Source: Pseudomonadota bacterium (GTDB lineage Bacteria > Pseudomonadota > Gammaproteobacteria > Pseudomonadales > Pseudomonadaceae). From it: a stretch of DNA of 12,419 nucleotides. Shown here piece after piece: positions 1-7,255 of the stretch. The notes below the pieces were generated by a model. The model did not search any database and was not told the DNA's origin. It was given only the letters and a program-made list of their open reading frames with translations. The DNA lies in contig JAEYXX010000005.1 of NCBI GenBank assembly GCA_023431055.1, forward strand, positions 1 to 12,419, in the 5' to 3' direction. Each line of letters begins with the position of its first letter. Within the stretch, counting starts at the first letter, position 1. The position numbers and the translations under genes are program-made.

Positions 1-1451
1 AGCATGAAATCGTCACCGCCGATATGGCCGACGAAATCACGCGCCGGATCGACCCGCTCGTTCAGGCACTGCGCCAGGCACAGCAGCACCTCGTCGCCCT
101 TGGCATAGCCGTAGAGATCGTTGAAGGGCTTGAAGCTGTCGATATCGACGTAGCACACGGCCGCTTCGCGCTGCTGTTGCAGCAAGCGGCTCAGGCATTG
201 CTGGATCGGCACGTTGCCCGGCATCAGGGTTAGTGGGTTGGCGTGGCGCGCCTGCTGCAGCTTCTGCTCGGTGATCAGCTTGAGTACGTCGATCACCCGT
301 CCCAGGCCCAGATAGCGGCCGTTCTGGATGATGATGAAGTCTTCCTCGATACGCTGGCGGGCGCGGCTGGTGAGCAGGCGGCTGACCTTTTGCAGCGATT
401 GGGTCAGCTCCACGGCGAGAAAGTCCTGACTCATCAGCCGGCTGATGGCCTTGCGCGCGAACAGATCGGTGGCGAAAGGCTTGAGCAGCGCTTCGGACAG
501 CGAGTGACGGTGGACGATGCCGACCGGTTGCCGCTGGGCGTCCAGTACCGCCAGGGAATTGAGATTGGCCTGAGCGCGAAAGACGTCCAGCACTTCGGCG
601 ATGGGGGTGTTCTGATCGACCGCGATCTGGTCGTTGAGCAGGGGGCTCAGATCATGGCTGTCTTCGCTGAGGCTGGCCTGGTTGCTCTGTATCTGAGGCA
701 GCAACTGGCGCGCATCGCGCGGCGGCTTTTCCTGTGGCCGGCTGAGCAGGTAGCCCTGAACCAGATCGACGCCCATCTCCGTCAGCACAGCCAGCTCTTC
801 GGGGAGTTCGATGCCTTCGGCGATCACCTGCGCGCGTGAGGCCTCGGCCATTTTCAGGATGGAGCCGACGAATTCGCGTTTCACTGCATCCTGATGAATG
901 CCATCGATGAAATGACGGTCGATCTTCACGTAGTCCGGGCGCAGCTCCGACCACAGGCGCAGGCTGGAATAGCCGGCGCCCAGATCATCCAGGGCGATGG
1001 AAAAGCCCATGGCGCGGTAGTGGTGCAGGGCATTGTCGAGCAGGGCGAAGTCTTCGGTGGGCGACTGTTCGGTGAGTTCGATCACCACCTGGCTCGGCGG
1101 GATACCGAAGGCCTGCAGCAACTTCAGGGTGCGGCCGGGCTGGTGAGTGGGATCGAGCAGCGATTCCGGCGAGACGTTGAGAAACAGCTTGCCCTCCAGG
1201 CCCATGGCGCTGAAGCCTTTGCAGGCGCTCTTGCGGCAGGCCATTTCCAGCTCGCTAAGGCGGCCAGCATGGCGGGCTACGGCGAACAGCGTCAACGGCG
1301 AATGCAGTGGACTGTTGGATGGCCCGCGAGTCAGTGCCTCGTAGCCGAGAATGCGCTGTTCGGACAGCGAGATGATAGGTTGGAACAGGCTGCTGAGGTC
1401 GCCGTGAGCGAGGATTTTGCCCAGTGCGCTCAACTGCTCGGTGACGGTCAT
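1..1451 (-). CDS. EAL-CBS-CBS-GGDEF cyclic-di-GMP signalling protein, 3'-truncated by the window edge
   Basis: This protein should hydrolyse cyclic-di-GMP in the cytoplasm; no membrane segment or signal peptide is visible. The 483 codons present show an EAL domain (about residues 15-240), two CBS repeats (about 270-395) and the start of a GGDEF domain (from about 425). The EAL domain keeps the expected metal and catalytic residues: E38 in the EAL motif, N92, E125, D155-D156, K176, E212 and Q232. This suggests an active phosphodiesterase. The GGDEF signature reads GGDDF (478-482), with Asp for the usual Glu, and the upstream RxxD inhibitory site has Pro for Arg. Cyclase activity is therefore doubtful. 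CBS pairs usually bind adenine nucleotides. The ATG at 1451 opens directly into the EAL domain; only a weak ribosome site (GAGAAC) precedes it. It follows prc on the same strand, separated by a hairpin. The layout resembles the P. aeruginosa gene next to algO (PA3258, from memory). Confidence 0.93.
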   Translation of the reverse strand, partial: MTVTEQLSALGKILAHGDLSSLFQPIISLSEQRILGYEALTRGPSNSPLHSPLTLFAVARHAGRLSELEMACRKSACKGFSAMGLEGKLFLNVSPESLLDPTHQPGRTLKLLQAFGIPPSQVVIELTEQSPTEDFALLDNALHHYRAMGFSIALDDLGAGYSSLRLWSELRPDYVKIDRHFIDGIHQDAVKREFVGSILKMAEASRAQVIAEGIELPEELAVLTEMGVDLVQGYLLSRPQEKPPRDARQLLPQIQSNQASLSEDSHDLSPLLNDQIAVDQNTPIAEVLDVFRAQANLNSLAVLDAQRQPVGIVHRHSLSEALLKPFATDLFARKAISRLMSQDFLAVELTQSLQKVSRLLTSRARQRIEEDFIIIQNGRYLGLGRVIDVLKLITEQKLQQARHANPLTLMPGNVPIQQCLSRLLQQQREAAVCYVDIDSFKPFNDLYGYAKGDEVLLCLAQCLNERVDPARDFVGHIGGDDFM

Positions 1452-1476
1452 GGTGTTCTCGATCTGCCGGAAACGA

Positions 1477-1500
1477 AGAGGCCGGTTTTAACCGGCCTCT
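1477..1500 (-). terminator. Hairpin, likely rho-independent terminator of prc
   Basis: A perfect 24-base palindrome, with arms AGAGGCCGGT and ACCGGCCTCT around a short AT-rich centre, lies 50 bases after the prc stop codon. On the minus strand it is followed by TTCGTTT, a weak U-tract. It is the only terminator candidate between prc and the EAL gene. It also falls in the leader of the EAL gene, so it could attenuate read-through instead of stopping all transcription. Confidence 0.65.
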
Positions 1501-1502
1501 GC

Positions 1503-1535
1503 ATTTCACGACAGTTCGATGACGATTTGATGACG
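1503..1535 (-). promoter_or_regulatory. Candidate Pho box (three tandem 11-bp repeats) upstream of the EAL gene
   Basis: On the minus strand three 11-base units follow one another: CGTCATCAAAT, CGTCATCGAAC and TGTCGTGAAAT. The known PhoB site is two TGTCAT-type half-sites at 11-bp spacing with AT-rich spacers. Each unit here matches the half-site at 5 of 6 positions. The repeats lie just after the prc stop codon and end about 51 bases before the EAL start. No convincing -10 box sits at the canonical spacing; the closest AT-rich stretch (TTAAAA) is inside the adjoining hairpin. PhoB binding is an inference from pattern only. Confidence 0.4.
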
Positions 1536-1549
1536 TTCGTTGAATCGCC

Positions 1550-3631
1550 TCAATGCAGCGCGAGCGACGGATTCAGCCCCAGGTAATCGAGCAGGATGCG
1601 CCCGCTTTCTGCGAGGTAGGCGTCATCTTCCGGCGTGCTCTTGTCGTCCGCCAATGGCAGCGCGTCTTCGTCTTCCTTTTCCAGTTCCTTGAGCGGCTCT
1701 TCGCCCTTGGCCTGGCGGCGGTTGTTTTCCAGAGCCAGCTGCTTGGCCTCGACTTCGGCCTGACGTGCCCGGCGGGTCTGCTCGTTGAGGCTGACGGTGG
1801 TTTCGGCCATCAGCTTCTTGGCCAGGGTCAGGCGGTCACGGGTGAAGACGAAGTCCGGATCCTTGGCCGTGCGCTTGTCATGGCGAGCCTTGAGCTCGGC
1901 CAAAAACGGCTTGATCGGGTCCAGCTCGGGTTTGATCGCCGGGCGAATGCTGTCCCAGGGGAGGGCAGCGGGCAGTGCGCTCTCGCCGATGTCCTTGGTG
2001 TCCATGACATCCGGATAGGTGATGTCGGGAATCACGCCCTGATGCTGGGTGCTCTGCCCGGACACGCGATAGAACTTGGCCAGGGTCAGTTTCAGTTCGC
2101 CATGGTTGAGCGGCTGAATGGTCTGCACCGTGCCCTTGCCGAAGGTCTGGCCGCCGAGAATCAGCGCGCGGTGATAATCCTGCATGGCGCCAGCGAAGAT
2201 TTCCGAGGCAGAGGCGGACAGGCGGTTGACCAGCACGGCCAGCGGGCCGTTGTAGTAGACGCCCTTGTTCTCGTCGGCCAGTACGTCGACGCGACCGTCG
2301 GCGTTGCGTACCAGTACGGTGGGGCCCTGCTCGATGAACAGGCTGGTCAGCTCGGTGGCTTCCTGCAGCGAACCACCGCCGTTGTTACGCAGGTCGATCA
2401 CCACGCCGTCGACTTTCTCAGCCTGCAGTTCGTCGAGCAGGCGTTTTACGTCACGGGTGGTGCTCTTGTAGTTCGGGTCGCCGGCGCGGAAGGCCTTGAA
2501 GTCGAGATAGAAGGCCGGCAGCTCGATGACGCCGAGCTTGTAATCGCGTCCGTCGTGCTTGAGTTCCAACACCTTCTTCTTGGCCGCCTGCTCTTCCAGC
2601 TTGACCGCTTCACGGGTGATGGTGACCACCTTGCTGGTCTGGTCGCTGGGCGGGTTGCTGGCCGGAATTACTTCCAGGCGCACGGTGGAGCCTTTCGGGC
2701 CGCGGATCAGCTTGACCACTTCGTCCAGGCGCCAGCCGATCACGTCGACCATTTCACCAGTGCCCTGGGCGACGCCGACGATCTTGTCGGCCGGTGCGAT
2801 CTGCTTGCTCTTCTCGGCCGGGCCGGCAGGCACCAGGCGCACCACCTTGACGTGCTCGTTGTCGCTTTGCAGGACGGCGCCGATGCCTTCGAGCGACAGG
2901 CTCATGTTGATGTCGAAGTTTTCCGCGTTATCCGGCGACAGGTACGTGGTGTGCGGGTCGTAGGTGGTGGCGAAGGCGTTGATGTAGGCCTGGAACACGT
3001 CCTCGCCACGGGTCTGCTTGAGCCGCGCCAGCTGGTTTTTGTAGCGCTTGGTGAGCAGCTCCTGGATGTCCTTGGTTTCCTTGCCGGCGATTTTCAGGCG
3101 CAGCACTTCGTCCTTGACGCGTTTGCGCCATAGTTCGTCGAGCTCGGCGCGATCCTTGGCCCATGGCGCCTTCTCGCGGTCGATCTGCAACTCTTCATCG
3201 ATGGTGAAATCGATCTTGTCGACGCCTTTGCCCAGTTCGGCCAGGGCGAAATTCAGGCGCTCTTCCAGACGGGTCAGGTGGCGGCGATAGATGGTGAAGC
3301 CCGGTTCGAGGTCGCCGCTCTTGAGCAGGTCATCGAACTTGGTGCGCCACTGGTTGAATTCGGCGATGTCGGCCGCAGTGAAATAGCTGCGGGACGGATC
3401 GAGCAACTTCAGATAGTTGTCATAGATCTGAACCGAACGCTCATCGTTGAGCGGCGGCTTGTTGTAGTGGTGGCGGCGCAGCAGTTCCACTACGTTGAGG
3501 CTGGCGATCACCTGGTCGCGATCCGGCTGCAGGTAGTCCCAACTGGTCGCTGTGGTGGTCTTGGCCGCCAGCGGCAGGGCACTGAGGCCGAGAACGAGGG
3601 CGAGGGCGGTGCTTGCAAGGGAGCGCTTCAT
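1550..3631 (-). CDS. prc: Tail-specific periplasmic protease Prc (AlgO), S41 family
   Basis: Prc degrades periplasmic and membrane-associated proteins from their C-termini. In P. aeruginosa the homologue AlgO is linked to turnover of truncated MucA and so to AlgU activity. From the chosen start the protein has 693 residues, normal for the family. Residues 1-23 form a signal peptide ending in LAA. A helical N-terminal domain follows, then a PDZ domain (about 243-335) and the S41 protease core (about 365-545, with DLRNNGGG near 413-420). The C-terminal part is charged and partly coiled. The catalytic set is visible as S474, D485 and K499, with the same 11- and 25-residue spacing as S430/D441/K455 of E. 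coli Prc. The frame stays open to 3769, but the ATG at 3631 starts the signal peptide and lies downstream of the likely promoter, so it is preferred. The ribosome site is weak. It is divergent from the quinone oxidoreductase gene. Confidence 0.96.
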   Translation of the reverse strand: MKRSLASTALALVLGLSALPLAAKTTTATSWDYLQPDRDQVIASLNVVELLRRHHYNKPPLNDERSVQIYDNYLKLLDPSRSYFTAADIAEFNQWRTKFDDLLKSGDLEPGFTIYRRHLTRLEERLNFALAELGKGVDKIDFTIDEELQIDREKAPWAKDRAELDELWRKRVKDEVLRLKIAGKETKDIQELLTKRYKNQLARLKQTRGEDVFQAYINAFATTYDPHTTYLSPDNAENFDINMSLSLEGIGAVLQSDNEHVKVVRLVPAGPAEKSKQIAPADKIVGVAQGTGEMVDVIGWRLDEVVKLIRGPKGSTVRLEVIPASNPPSDQTSKVVTITREAVKLEEQAAKKKVLELKHDGRDYKLGVIELPAFYLDFKAFRAGDPNYKSTTRDVKRLLDELQAEKVDGVVIDLRNNGGGSLQEATELTSLFIEQGPTVLVRNADGRVDVLADENKGVYYNGPLAVLVNRLSASASEIFAGAMQDYHRALILGGQTFGKGTVQTIQPLNHGELKLTLAKFYRVSGQSTQHQGVIPDITYPDVMDTKDIGESALPAALPWDSIRPAIKPELDPIKPFLAELKARHDKRTAKDPDFVFTRDRLTLAKKLMAETTVSLNEQTRRARQAEVEAKQLALENNRRQAKGEEPLKELEKEDEDALPLADDKSTPEDDAYLAESGRILLDYLGLNPSLALH

Positions 3632-3662
3632 GCTGATTCGACGTAGTGGCAGGTGATAACGC

Positions 3663-3694
3663 ATATTAGGCCGTATTTGAGGGCGCCAGGTTCC
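3663..3694 (-). promoter_or_regulatory. Candidate prc promoter (TAATAT -10; possible AlgU/sigma-E-type elements)
   Basis: On the minus strand the sequence TAATAT (3668-3663) makes a good -10 box, with no clear sigma-70 -35 at 17 bp. Overlapping it, GGAACCT is followed, 17 bases after GAACCT, by CCTAA. This resembles the AlgU (sigma-22) pattern GAACTT-N16/17-TCTGA with one mismatch in the -35 and two in the -10. Transcription would start near 3657-3660, about 26-29 bases before the prc ATG. Confidence 0.4.
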
Positions 3695-3733
3695 GTTGGC
3701 GCTAGGCGAAAGCCCGGCGGTCAGCGCTGGGCT
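3683..3733. other. Two small inverted repeats in the prc / oxidoreductase divergent spacer
   Basis: The arms GCGCCA (3683-3688) and TGGCGC (3697-3702) form a 6-bp dyad, and AGCCC/GGGCT (3711-3715, 3729-3733) a 5-bp one. They lie between the divergent genes and overlap the -35 region assigned to prc. They could be operator half-sites or small leader hairpins for the plus-strand gene. No further regulatory signal was recognised in this 128-bp spacer. Confidence 0.25.
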
Positions 3734-3759
3734 CGGTTCACTTGCACTATGGAGGCAGC

Positions 3760-4722
3760 ATGAAGGCATTGCAAGGCGTCGAAGGGCGTGCAGAGTGGCT
3801 GGAGCAACCGGCGCAGGCCTGTGATGCAGGGCAGATTCGCGTCAAGGTGGCGGCCGCTGGGCTTAACCGGGCCGACCTGTTGCAGCGTGCCGGGCTCTAT
3901 CCGCCGCCACCGGGTGCCAGCCAGGCGCTGGGCCTGGAGTGCTCCGGGGTGATTGTCGAAGTGGGTGCCGGCAGCGCCTGGCAGGTGGGCGATCGCGTCT
4001 GCTGCCTGCTCGCCGGTGGTGGTATGGCCGAGGAAGTGGTGCTCGATGCACGTCACGCCATGCCGGTGCCTGAGGGGTTGACTCTGGTTGAGGCTGCCGT
4101 GGTGCCGGAGGTGTACGCCACGGCCTGGCTCAATCTGTTTCAGCTCGGCGCTCTGCGCCCCGGGGAAAAAGTCCTGCTGCATGCTGGCGCCAGTGGCGTC
4201 GGTTCGGCTGCCATCCAGCTGTGCAAGGCATTCGGCAGCCCGTGCTGGGTCAGCGTCGGCTCTGCCGAGCGATTGGCCTACTGCGAAGCACTTGGTGCGC
4301 AGGGAGGCGCCCTGCGTGGTGAAGATCTGCAAGCCTTGCGTGATTTCGGGCCGTTCGACGTGATTCTCGATCCGGTCGGCGGACAGTACGCGGCGCTGAA
4401 TCTGGAGTTGCTGGCGCGTGACGGTCGCTGGATCAACATCGGCCTGATGGGCGGCCGCGAGGCCACGCTGGACCTGGCCCAGGTACTGGGCAAGCGCATC
4501 CAGTTGACCGGTTCGACCCTGCGCAACCGCGACGATCAGTTCAAGGCCGATCTTCTGCACGACCTGCAGCAGCAGGTTTGGCCGCTGTTTGGTGAAGGAC
4601 GGTTAAAGCCGCAACTGGAGAGCAGTTTTGCGTTCGAAGACCATGAGGCGGCGTTCGAGACGCTCGCTGGTAACCAAGTCGCGGGTAAACTTGCGTTGCT
4701 GATTGATCCCGGCCTGGTCTGA
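3760..4722 (+). CDS. NAD(P)H quinone oxidoreductase, PIG3 / zinc-independent MDR family
   Basis: This is a soluble medium-chain reductase expected to reduce quinones or related electrophiles with NADPH. Its 320 residues match the PIG3/QOR group. An N-terminal GroES-like half carries NRADLLQR (36-43) and YPPPPGAS. A Rossmann half follows with the nucleotide-binding loop HAGASGVG (141-148). The structural-zinc cysteine cluster of alcohol dehydrogenases is absent, as expected for this branch. The ATG at 3760 is chosen because GGAGG (3751-3755) precedes it by four bases; a TTG at 3742 is in frame but has no ribosome site. It is divergent from prc and followed, 154 bp later, by ahpC. Together with ahpCF it makes a small redox-stress neighbourhood, though its own transcriptional control is not evident. 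No convincing terminator follows it. The exact substrate cannot be read from the sequence. Confidence 0.93.
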   Translation: MKALQGVEGRAEWLEQPAQACDAGQIRVKVAAAGLNRADLLQRAGLYPPPPGASQALGLECSGVIVEVGAGSAWQVGDRVCCLLAGGGMAEEVVLDARHAMPVPEGLTLVEAAVVPEVYATAWLNLFQLGALRPGEKVLLHAGASGVGSAAIQLCKAFGSPCWVSVGSAERLAYCEALGAQGGALRGEDLQALRDFGPFDVILDPVGGQYAALNLELLARDGRWINIGLMGGREATLDLAQVLGKRIQLTGSTLRNRDDQFKADLLHDLQQQVWPLFGEGRLKPQLESSFAFEDHEAAFETLAGNQVAGKLALLIDPGLV

Positions 4723-4763
4723 ACCACGGCTGCAGCCCGCATATGGCGCTGGCTGAGCCATCG

Positions 4764-4800
4764 ATTGGTGCATTCAATCGATATCATGCCCGTAATCAAT
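4764..4800 (+). promoter_or_regulatory. Probable OxyR operator upstream of ahpC
   Basis: The stretch reads ATTG-N7-CAAT-N7-ATGC-N7-CAAT. This is the four-element, 37-bp layout known for OxyR (ATAG-N7-CTAT-N7-ATAG-N7-CTAT), with three clear elements. The left half is part of a perfect 8-bp inverted repeat, ATCGATTG/CAATCGAT with a 7-base spacer (4760-4782). Its right end abuts the -35 region of the ahpC promoter, where an activator that contacts RNA polymerase would bind. OxyR control of ahpC is well established in Pseudomonas; the site itself is assigned by pattern. Confidence 0.72.
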
Positions 4801-4828
4801 AAGCTTTTTTCCGTTAGGTGGCTAATAT
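4800..4828 (+). promoter_or_regulatory. ahpC promoter with strong -10 and weak -35
   Basis: TAATAT at 4823-4828 is a near-perfect -10 box. The hexamer 17 bp upstream (TAAGCT, 4800-4805) is a poor -35 and touches the end of the OxyR-like operator. This fits an activator-dependent promoter. The predicted transcript would start near 4835 and carry a leader of about 42 bases. It ends in a strong ribosome site, AAGGAG (4865-4870), six bases before the ahpC ATG. Confidence 0.6.
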
Positions 4829-4876
4829 AGCGACCGTAGATTTCAACCCTCACAGAAACCTCAGAAGGAGTCAGAG

Positions 4877-5440
4877 ATGTCCCTCATCAATACTCAAGTT
4901 CAGCCGTTCAAGGTCAATGCTTTCCACAACGGTGAGTTCATCGAAGTCACCGAGCAGAGCCTGCAGGGCAAGTGGTCCGTGCTGATCTTCATGCCGGCTG
5001 CCTTCACCTTCAACTGCCCGACCGAAATCGAAGACGCTGCCAACAACTACGCCGAGTTCCAGAAGGCTGGTGCCGAGGTCTACATCGTGACCACCGACAC
5101 TCACTTCTCGCACAAGGTCTGGCACGAAACTTCGCCGGCCGTTGGCAAGGCTCAGTTCCCGCTGATCGGTGACCCGACCCACCAGCTGACCAACGCTTTC
5201 GGCGTGCACATCCCGGAAGAAGGCCTGGCTCTGCGCGGCACCTTCATCATCAACCCGGAAGGTCAGATCAAGACTCTGGAAATTCACTCCAACGAGATCG
5301 CTCGTGACGTTTCCGAGACCCTGCGCAAGCTGAAGGCTGCTCAGTACACCGCCGCCAACCCGGGTCAGGTTTGCCCGGCCAAGTGGAAGGAAGGCGAGAA
5401 GACTCTGGCTCCTTCGCTGGACCTGGTTGGCAAGATCTAA
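4877..5440 (+). CDS. ahpC: Alkyl hydroperoxide reductase subunit C (2-Cys peroxiredoxin)
   Basis: AhpC reduces hydrogen peroxide, organic peroxides and peroxynitrite in the cytoplasm and is re-reduced by AhpF. The 187-residue length is exactly typical. The peroxidatic cysteine is C47 in FTFNCPTE, with T44 and R120 completing the active site. The resolving cysteine is C166 in GQVCPAKW. The C-terminal tail expected in robust, decamer-forming AhpC proteins is complete (ends DLVGKI). The ATG at 4877 follows AAGGAG at ideal spacing. Codon use is strongly biased towards the preferred GC-ending codons, as expected for a highly expressed gene. The gene has its own OxyR-type promoter and is separated from ahpF by a hairpin-rich spacer. 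Confidence 0.99.
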   Translation: MSLINTQVQPFKVNAFHNGEFIEVTEQSLQGKWSVLIFMPAAFTFNCPTEIEDAANNYAEFQKAGAEVYIVTTDTHFSHKVWHETSPAVGKAQFPLIGDPTHQLTNAFGVHIPEEGLALRGTFIINPEGQIKTLEIHSNEIARDVSETLRKLKAAQYTAANPGQVCPAKWKEGEKTLAPSLDLVGKI

Positions 5441-5471
5441 ATTTGCCGACTTCCTTTCCGGCCTGTCTCAG

Positions 5472-5561
5472 GTTGGAAAGGACCAACTCTGCGCTGTTTG
5501 GGCCATTTACCGGCCCTTGTGGTGCCCGATGCCCGGGCGCGATCCGTCCGGGCATTTTATT
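5472..5561 (+). terminator. Hairpin cluster with terminator-like stem in the ahpC-ahpF spacer
   Basis: Three stems lie in the 153-bp spacer. The first is GTTGG/CCAAC (5472-5487) and the second GGGCC/GGCCC (5500-5516). The third is a perfect 8-bp stem, ATGCCCGG/CCGGGCAT (5529-5555), followed by TTTTATT. The third has the form of an intrinsic terminator with a short U-tract. Placed inside an operon, it would let ahpC be expressed well above ahpF, either by partial termination or by protecting the ahpC mRNA 3' end. No clear separate promoter for ahpF was seen. Confidence 0.65.
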
Positions 5562-5593
5562 GCCCGAATTTTCGTATTTGAGGAATTTCCGCC

Positions 5594-7150
5594 ATGTTGG
5601 ACGCCAATCTTAAAGCCCAGTTGAAGGCCTACCTGGAAAAGGTCACCCAGCCGTTCGAGATCGTCGCGTCCCTCGATGACGGCGAAAAATCCCAGGAGCT
5701 GCTCGGGCTGCTGCAAGACATCGTCGGCCTGACCGACAAGATCACTCTGAAGACCGACGGCAACGATGCCCGCCGTCCGTCCTTCGCCCTGAATCGTCCG
5801 GGCGAAGACACCGGCGTTGCCTTCGCCGGTATCCCCATGGGCCACGAGTTCACCTCGTTGGTGCTGGCACTGCTGCAGGTGGGCGGCCATCCTTCCAAGC
5901 TGGATGCCGACACCATCGCGCAGATCAAGAGCATCGAAGGCAAGTTCGAGTTCGAGACCTATTTCTCGCTCTCCTGCCAGAACTGCCCGGACGTGGTTCA
6001 GGCGCTGAACCTGATGGCCGTGCTCAACCCCAATATCCGCAACGTCTCCATCGACGGTGCGCTGTTCCAGGAAGAAGTCGAGCGTCGCCAGGTCATGGCC
6101 GTGCCGAGCATCTACCTGAACGGTGAGGTCTTCGCTTCCGGTCGCATGGACGTGAAGGAAATCCTCGCCAAGATCGACACCGGCGCCGCCAATCGCGATG
6201 CCGAGAAAATGAGTGCCAAGGAAGCCTTCGACGTGCTGGTGGTCGGTGGTGGCCCGGCTGGCGCCGCAGCGGCCATCTACGCTGCGCGCAAGGGCATCCG
6301 CACCGCTATCGCTGCCGAGCGCTTCGGCGGTCAGGTGCTGGACACCATGGCCATCGAGAACTTCATCTCGGTCAAGGAAACCGAAGGCCCGAAACTGGTG
6401 CGTGCGCTGGAAGAACACGTCAAGGAATACGACGTCGACGTGATGAATCTGCAACGTGCGTCGGCTCTGGTGCCGGCCAGCAGCGAAGGCGGCCTGCACG
6501 AAGTGAAGTTCGAGAACGGCGCTTCGCTCAAGGCCAAGACCGTAATTCTCTCCACCGGCGCGCGCTGGCGCGAGATGGGTGTACCCGGCGAGCAGGAGTA
6601 CAAGGCCAAGGGCGTGTGTTTCTGCCCGCACTGCGACGGCCCGCTGTTCAAAGGCAAGCGTGTGGCGGTGATCGGCGGCGGTAACTCCGGCGTCGAAGCG
6701 GCCATCGACCTGGCCGGCATCGTCGCCCACGTCACGCTGCTGGAATTCGCCGACACCCTGCGTGCCGACGCGGTACTGCAGAAGAAGCTCTACAGCCTGC
6801 CGAACGTGACCGTGATCAAGAGCGCGCAGACCACCGAGGTCAAGGGCGACGGACAGAAGGTGACCGGCCTGGTGTACAAGGACCGCACCACCGAGGAACT
6901 GCACAACGTCGAGCTGGAAGGCATCTTCGTGCAGATCGGCCTGCTGCCCAACAGCGACTGGCTCAAGGGCACTGTCGAACTCAGCCGTTTCGGCGAGATC
7001 GTCGTCGATGCCAAGGGCGCGACCAACATCCCCGGCGTGTTCGCTGCCGGTGACGTGACCACCGTGCCGTACAAGCAGATCGTCATCGCCATGGGCGAGG
7101 GCTCCAAGGCGTCACTGAGCGCCTTCGATCACCTGATCCGCCATGGCTGA
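5594..7150 (+). CDS. ahpF: Alkyl hydroperoxide reductase subunit F (NADH:peroxiredoxin oxidoreductase)
   Basis: AhpF is a flavoprotein that takes electrons from NADH and delivers them to AhpC. The 518 residues match the family length. The N-terminal tandem thioredoxin-fold domain holds the C128-x-x-C131 redox pair (SCQNC). A linker near 200-212 leads to a thioredoxin-reductase-like part. This has the FAD-binding GGGPAG (218-223), the CPHC active disulfide (C344/C347), the NADH-binding GGGNSG (361-366) and a C-terminal FAD-contact motif FAAGDV. The ATG at 5594 is preceded by GAGGA nine bases upstream. It lies 153 bp after ahpC on the same strand, with a terminator-like stem between, and is closed by a strong bidirectional terminator. 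Confidence 0.99.
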   Translation: MLDANLKAQLKAYLEKVTQPFEIVASLDDGEKSQELLGLLQDIVGLTDKITLKTDGNDARRPSFALNRPGEDTGVAFAGIPMGHEFTSLVLALLQVGGHPSKLDADTIAQIKSIEGKFEFETYFSLSCQNCPDVVQALNLMAVLNPNIRNVSIDGALFQEEVERRQVMAVPSIYLNGEVFASGRMDVKEILAKIDTGAANRDAEKMSAKEAFDVLVVGGGPAGAAAAIYAARKGIRTAIAAERFGGQVLDTMAIENFISVKETEGPKLVRALEEHVKEYDVDVMNLQRASALVPASSEGGLHEVKFENGASLKAKTVILSTGARWREMGVPGEQEYKAKGVCFCPHCDGPLFKGKRVAVIGGGNSGVEAAIDLAGIVAHVTLLEFADTLRADAVLQKKLYSLPNVTVIKSAQTTEVKGDGQKVTGLVYKDRTTEELHNVELEGIFVQIGLLPNSDWLKGTVELSRFGEIVVDAKGATNIPGVFAAGDVTTVPYKQIVIAMGEGSKASLSAFDHLIRHG

Positions 7151-7162
7151 TTGCAATGCTGG

Positions 7163-7198
7163 AACGACAAAGGCCACCTTCGGGTGGCCTTTGTCGTT
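7163..7198. terminator. Bidirectional intrinsic terminator, 16-bp stem with TTCG loop
   Basis: A perfect 16-bp stem (7163-7178 with 7183-7198) is closed by a TTCG tetraloop, an exceptionally stable RNA loop. The stem has a GC core (GGCCACC/GGTGGCC) flanked by AAA and TTT, so A- and U-rich arms are present in both orientations. It lies 12 bp after the ahpF stop and about 58 bp after the allE stop, and so would end both convergent transcripts. Confidence 0.9.
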
Positions 7199-7212
7199 AT
7201 GGCGTATCGCCG

Positions 7213-7244
7213 TGACTGCTTCGCGGCTGAAGCCGCTCCTACAG
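7213..7244 (+). repeat. Single Pseudomonas-type REP element
   Basis: The segment contains TTCGCGGCTGAAGCCGCTCC followed directly by TACAG. This has the classic form of Pseudomonas repetitive extragenic palindromes: an imperfect GC-rich palindrome (GCGGCT-GA-AGCCGC, 7223-7236) followed by the conserved CTCCTACA tail. Such elements are spread by RAYT-type transposases; none is encoded here. It is an isolated copy in the convergent spacer between the terminator and allE. An ATCGC/GCGAT pair (7206-7210, 7246-7250) flanks it and may be chance. Confidence 0.8.
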
Positions 7245-7255
7245 AGCGATGGAGC

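Noticed and set aside
24..1586. Several plus-strand open frames (up to 230 codons) opposite the EAL gene
   Set aside because: They are shadows of the continuous EAL-CBS-GGDEF frame on the minus strand.
1553..3133. A 526-codon open frame on the plus strand opposite prc
   Set aside because: It is fully antisense to a clearly conserved protease and its translation shows no recognisable domain; GC-rich third positions keep the opposite strand open.
3632..3769. Upstream extension of prc to a start at 3769 or the ATG at 3664
   Set aside because: It would place a hydrophilic stretch before the signal peptide, overlap the likely promoter and the start of the divergent gene, and has no ribosome site.
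4801..4810. T-run AAGCTTTTTT after the inverted repeat upstream of ahpC, as a terminator of the oxidoreductase gene
   Set aside because: The T-run is about 22 bases away from the inverted repeat, so it is not a terminator; the repeat fits an OxyR operator better.
5507..6904. A 465-codon open frame on the minus strand opposite ahpF
   Set aside because: Antisense shadow of ahpF; the product is low-complexity and rich in His, Gln and Gly, with no ribosome site or family match.
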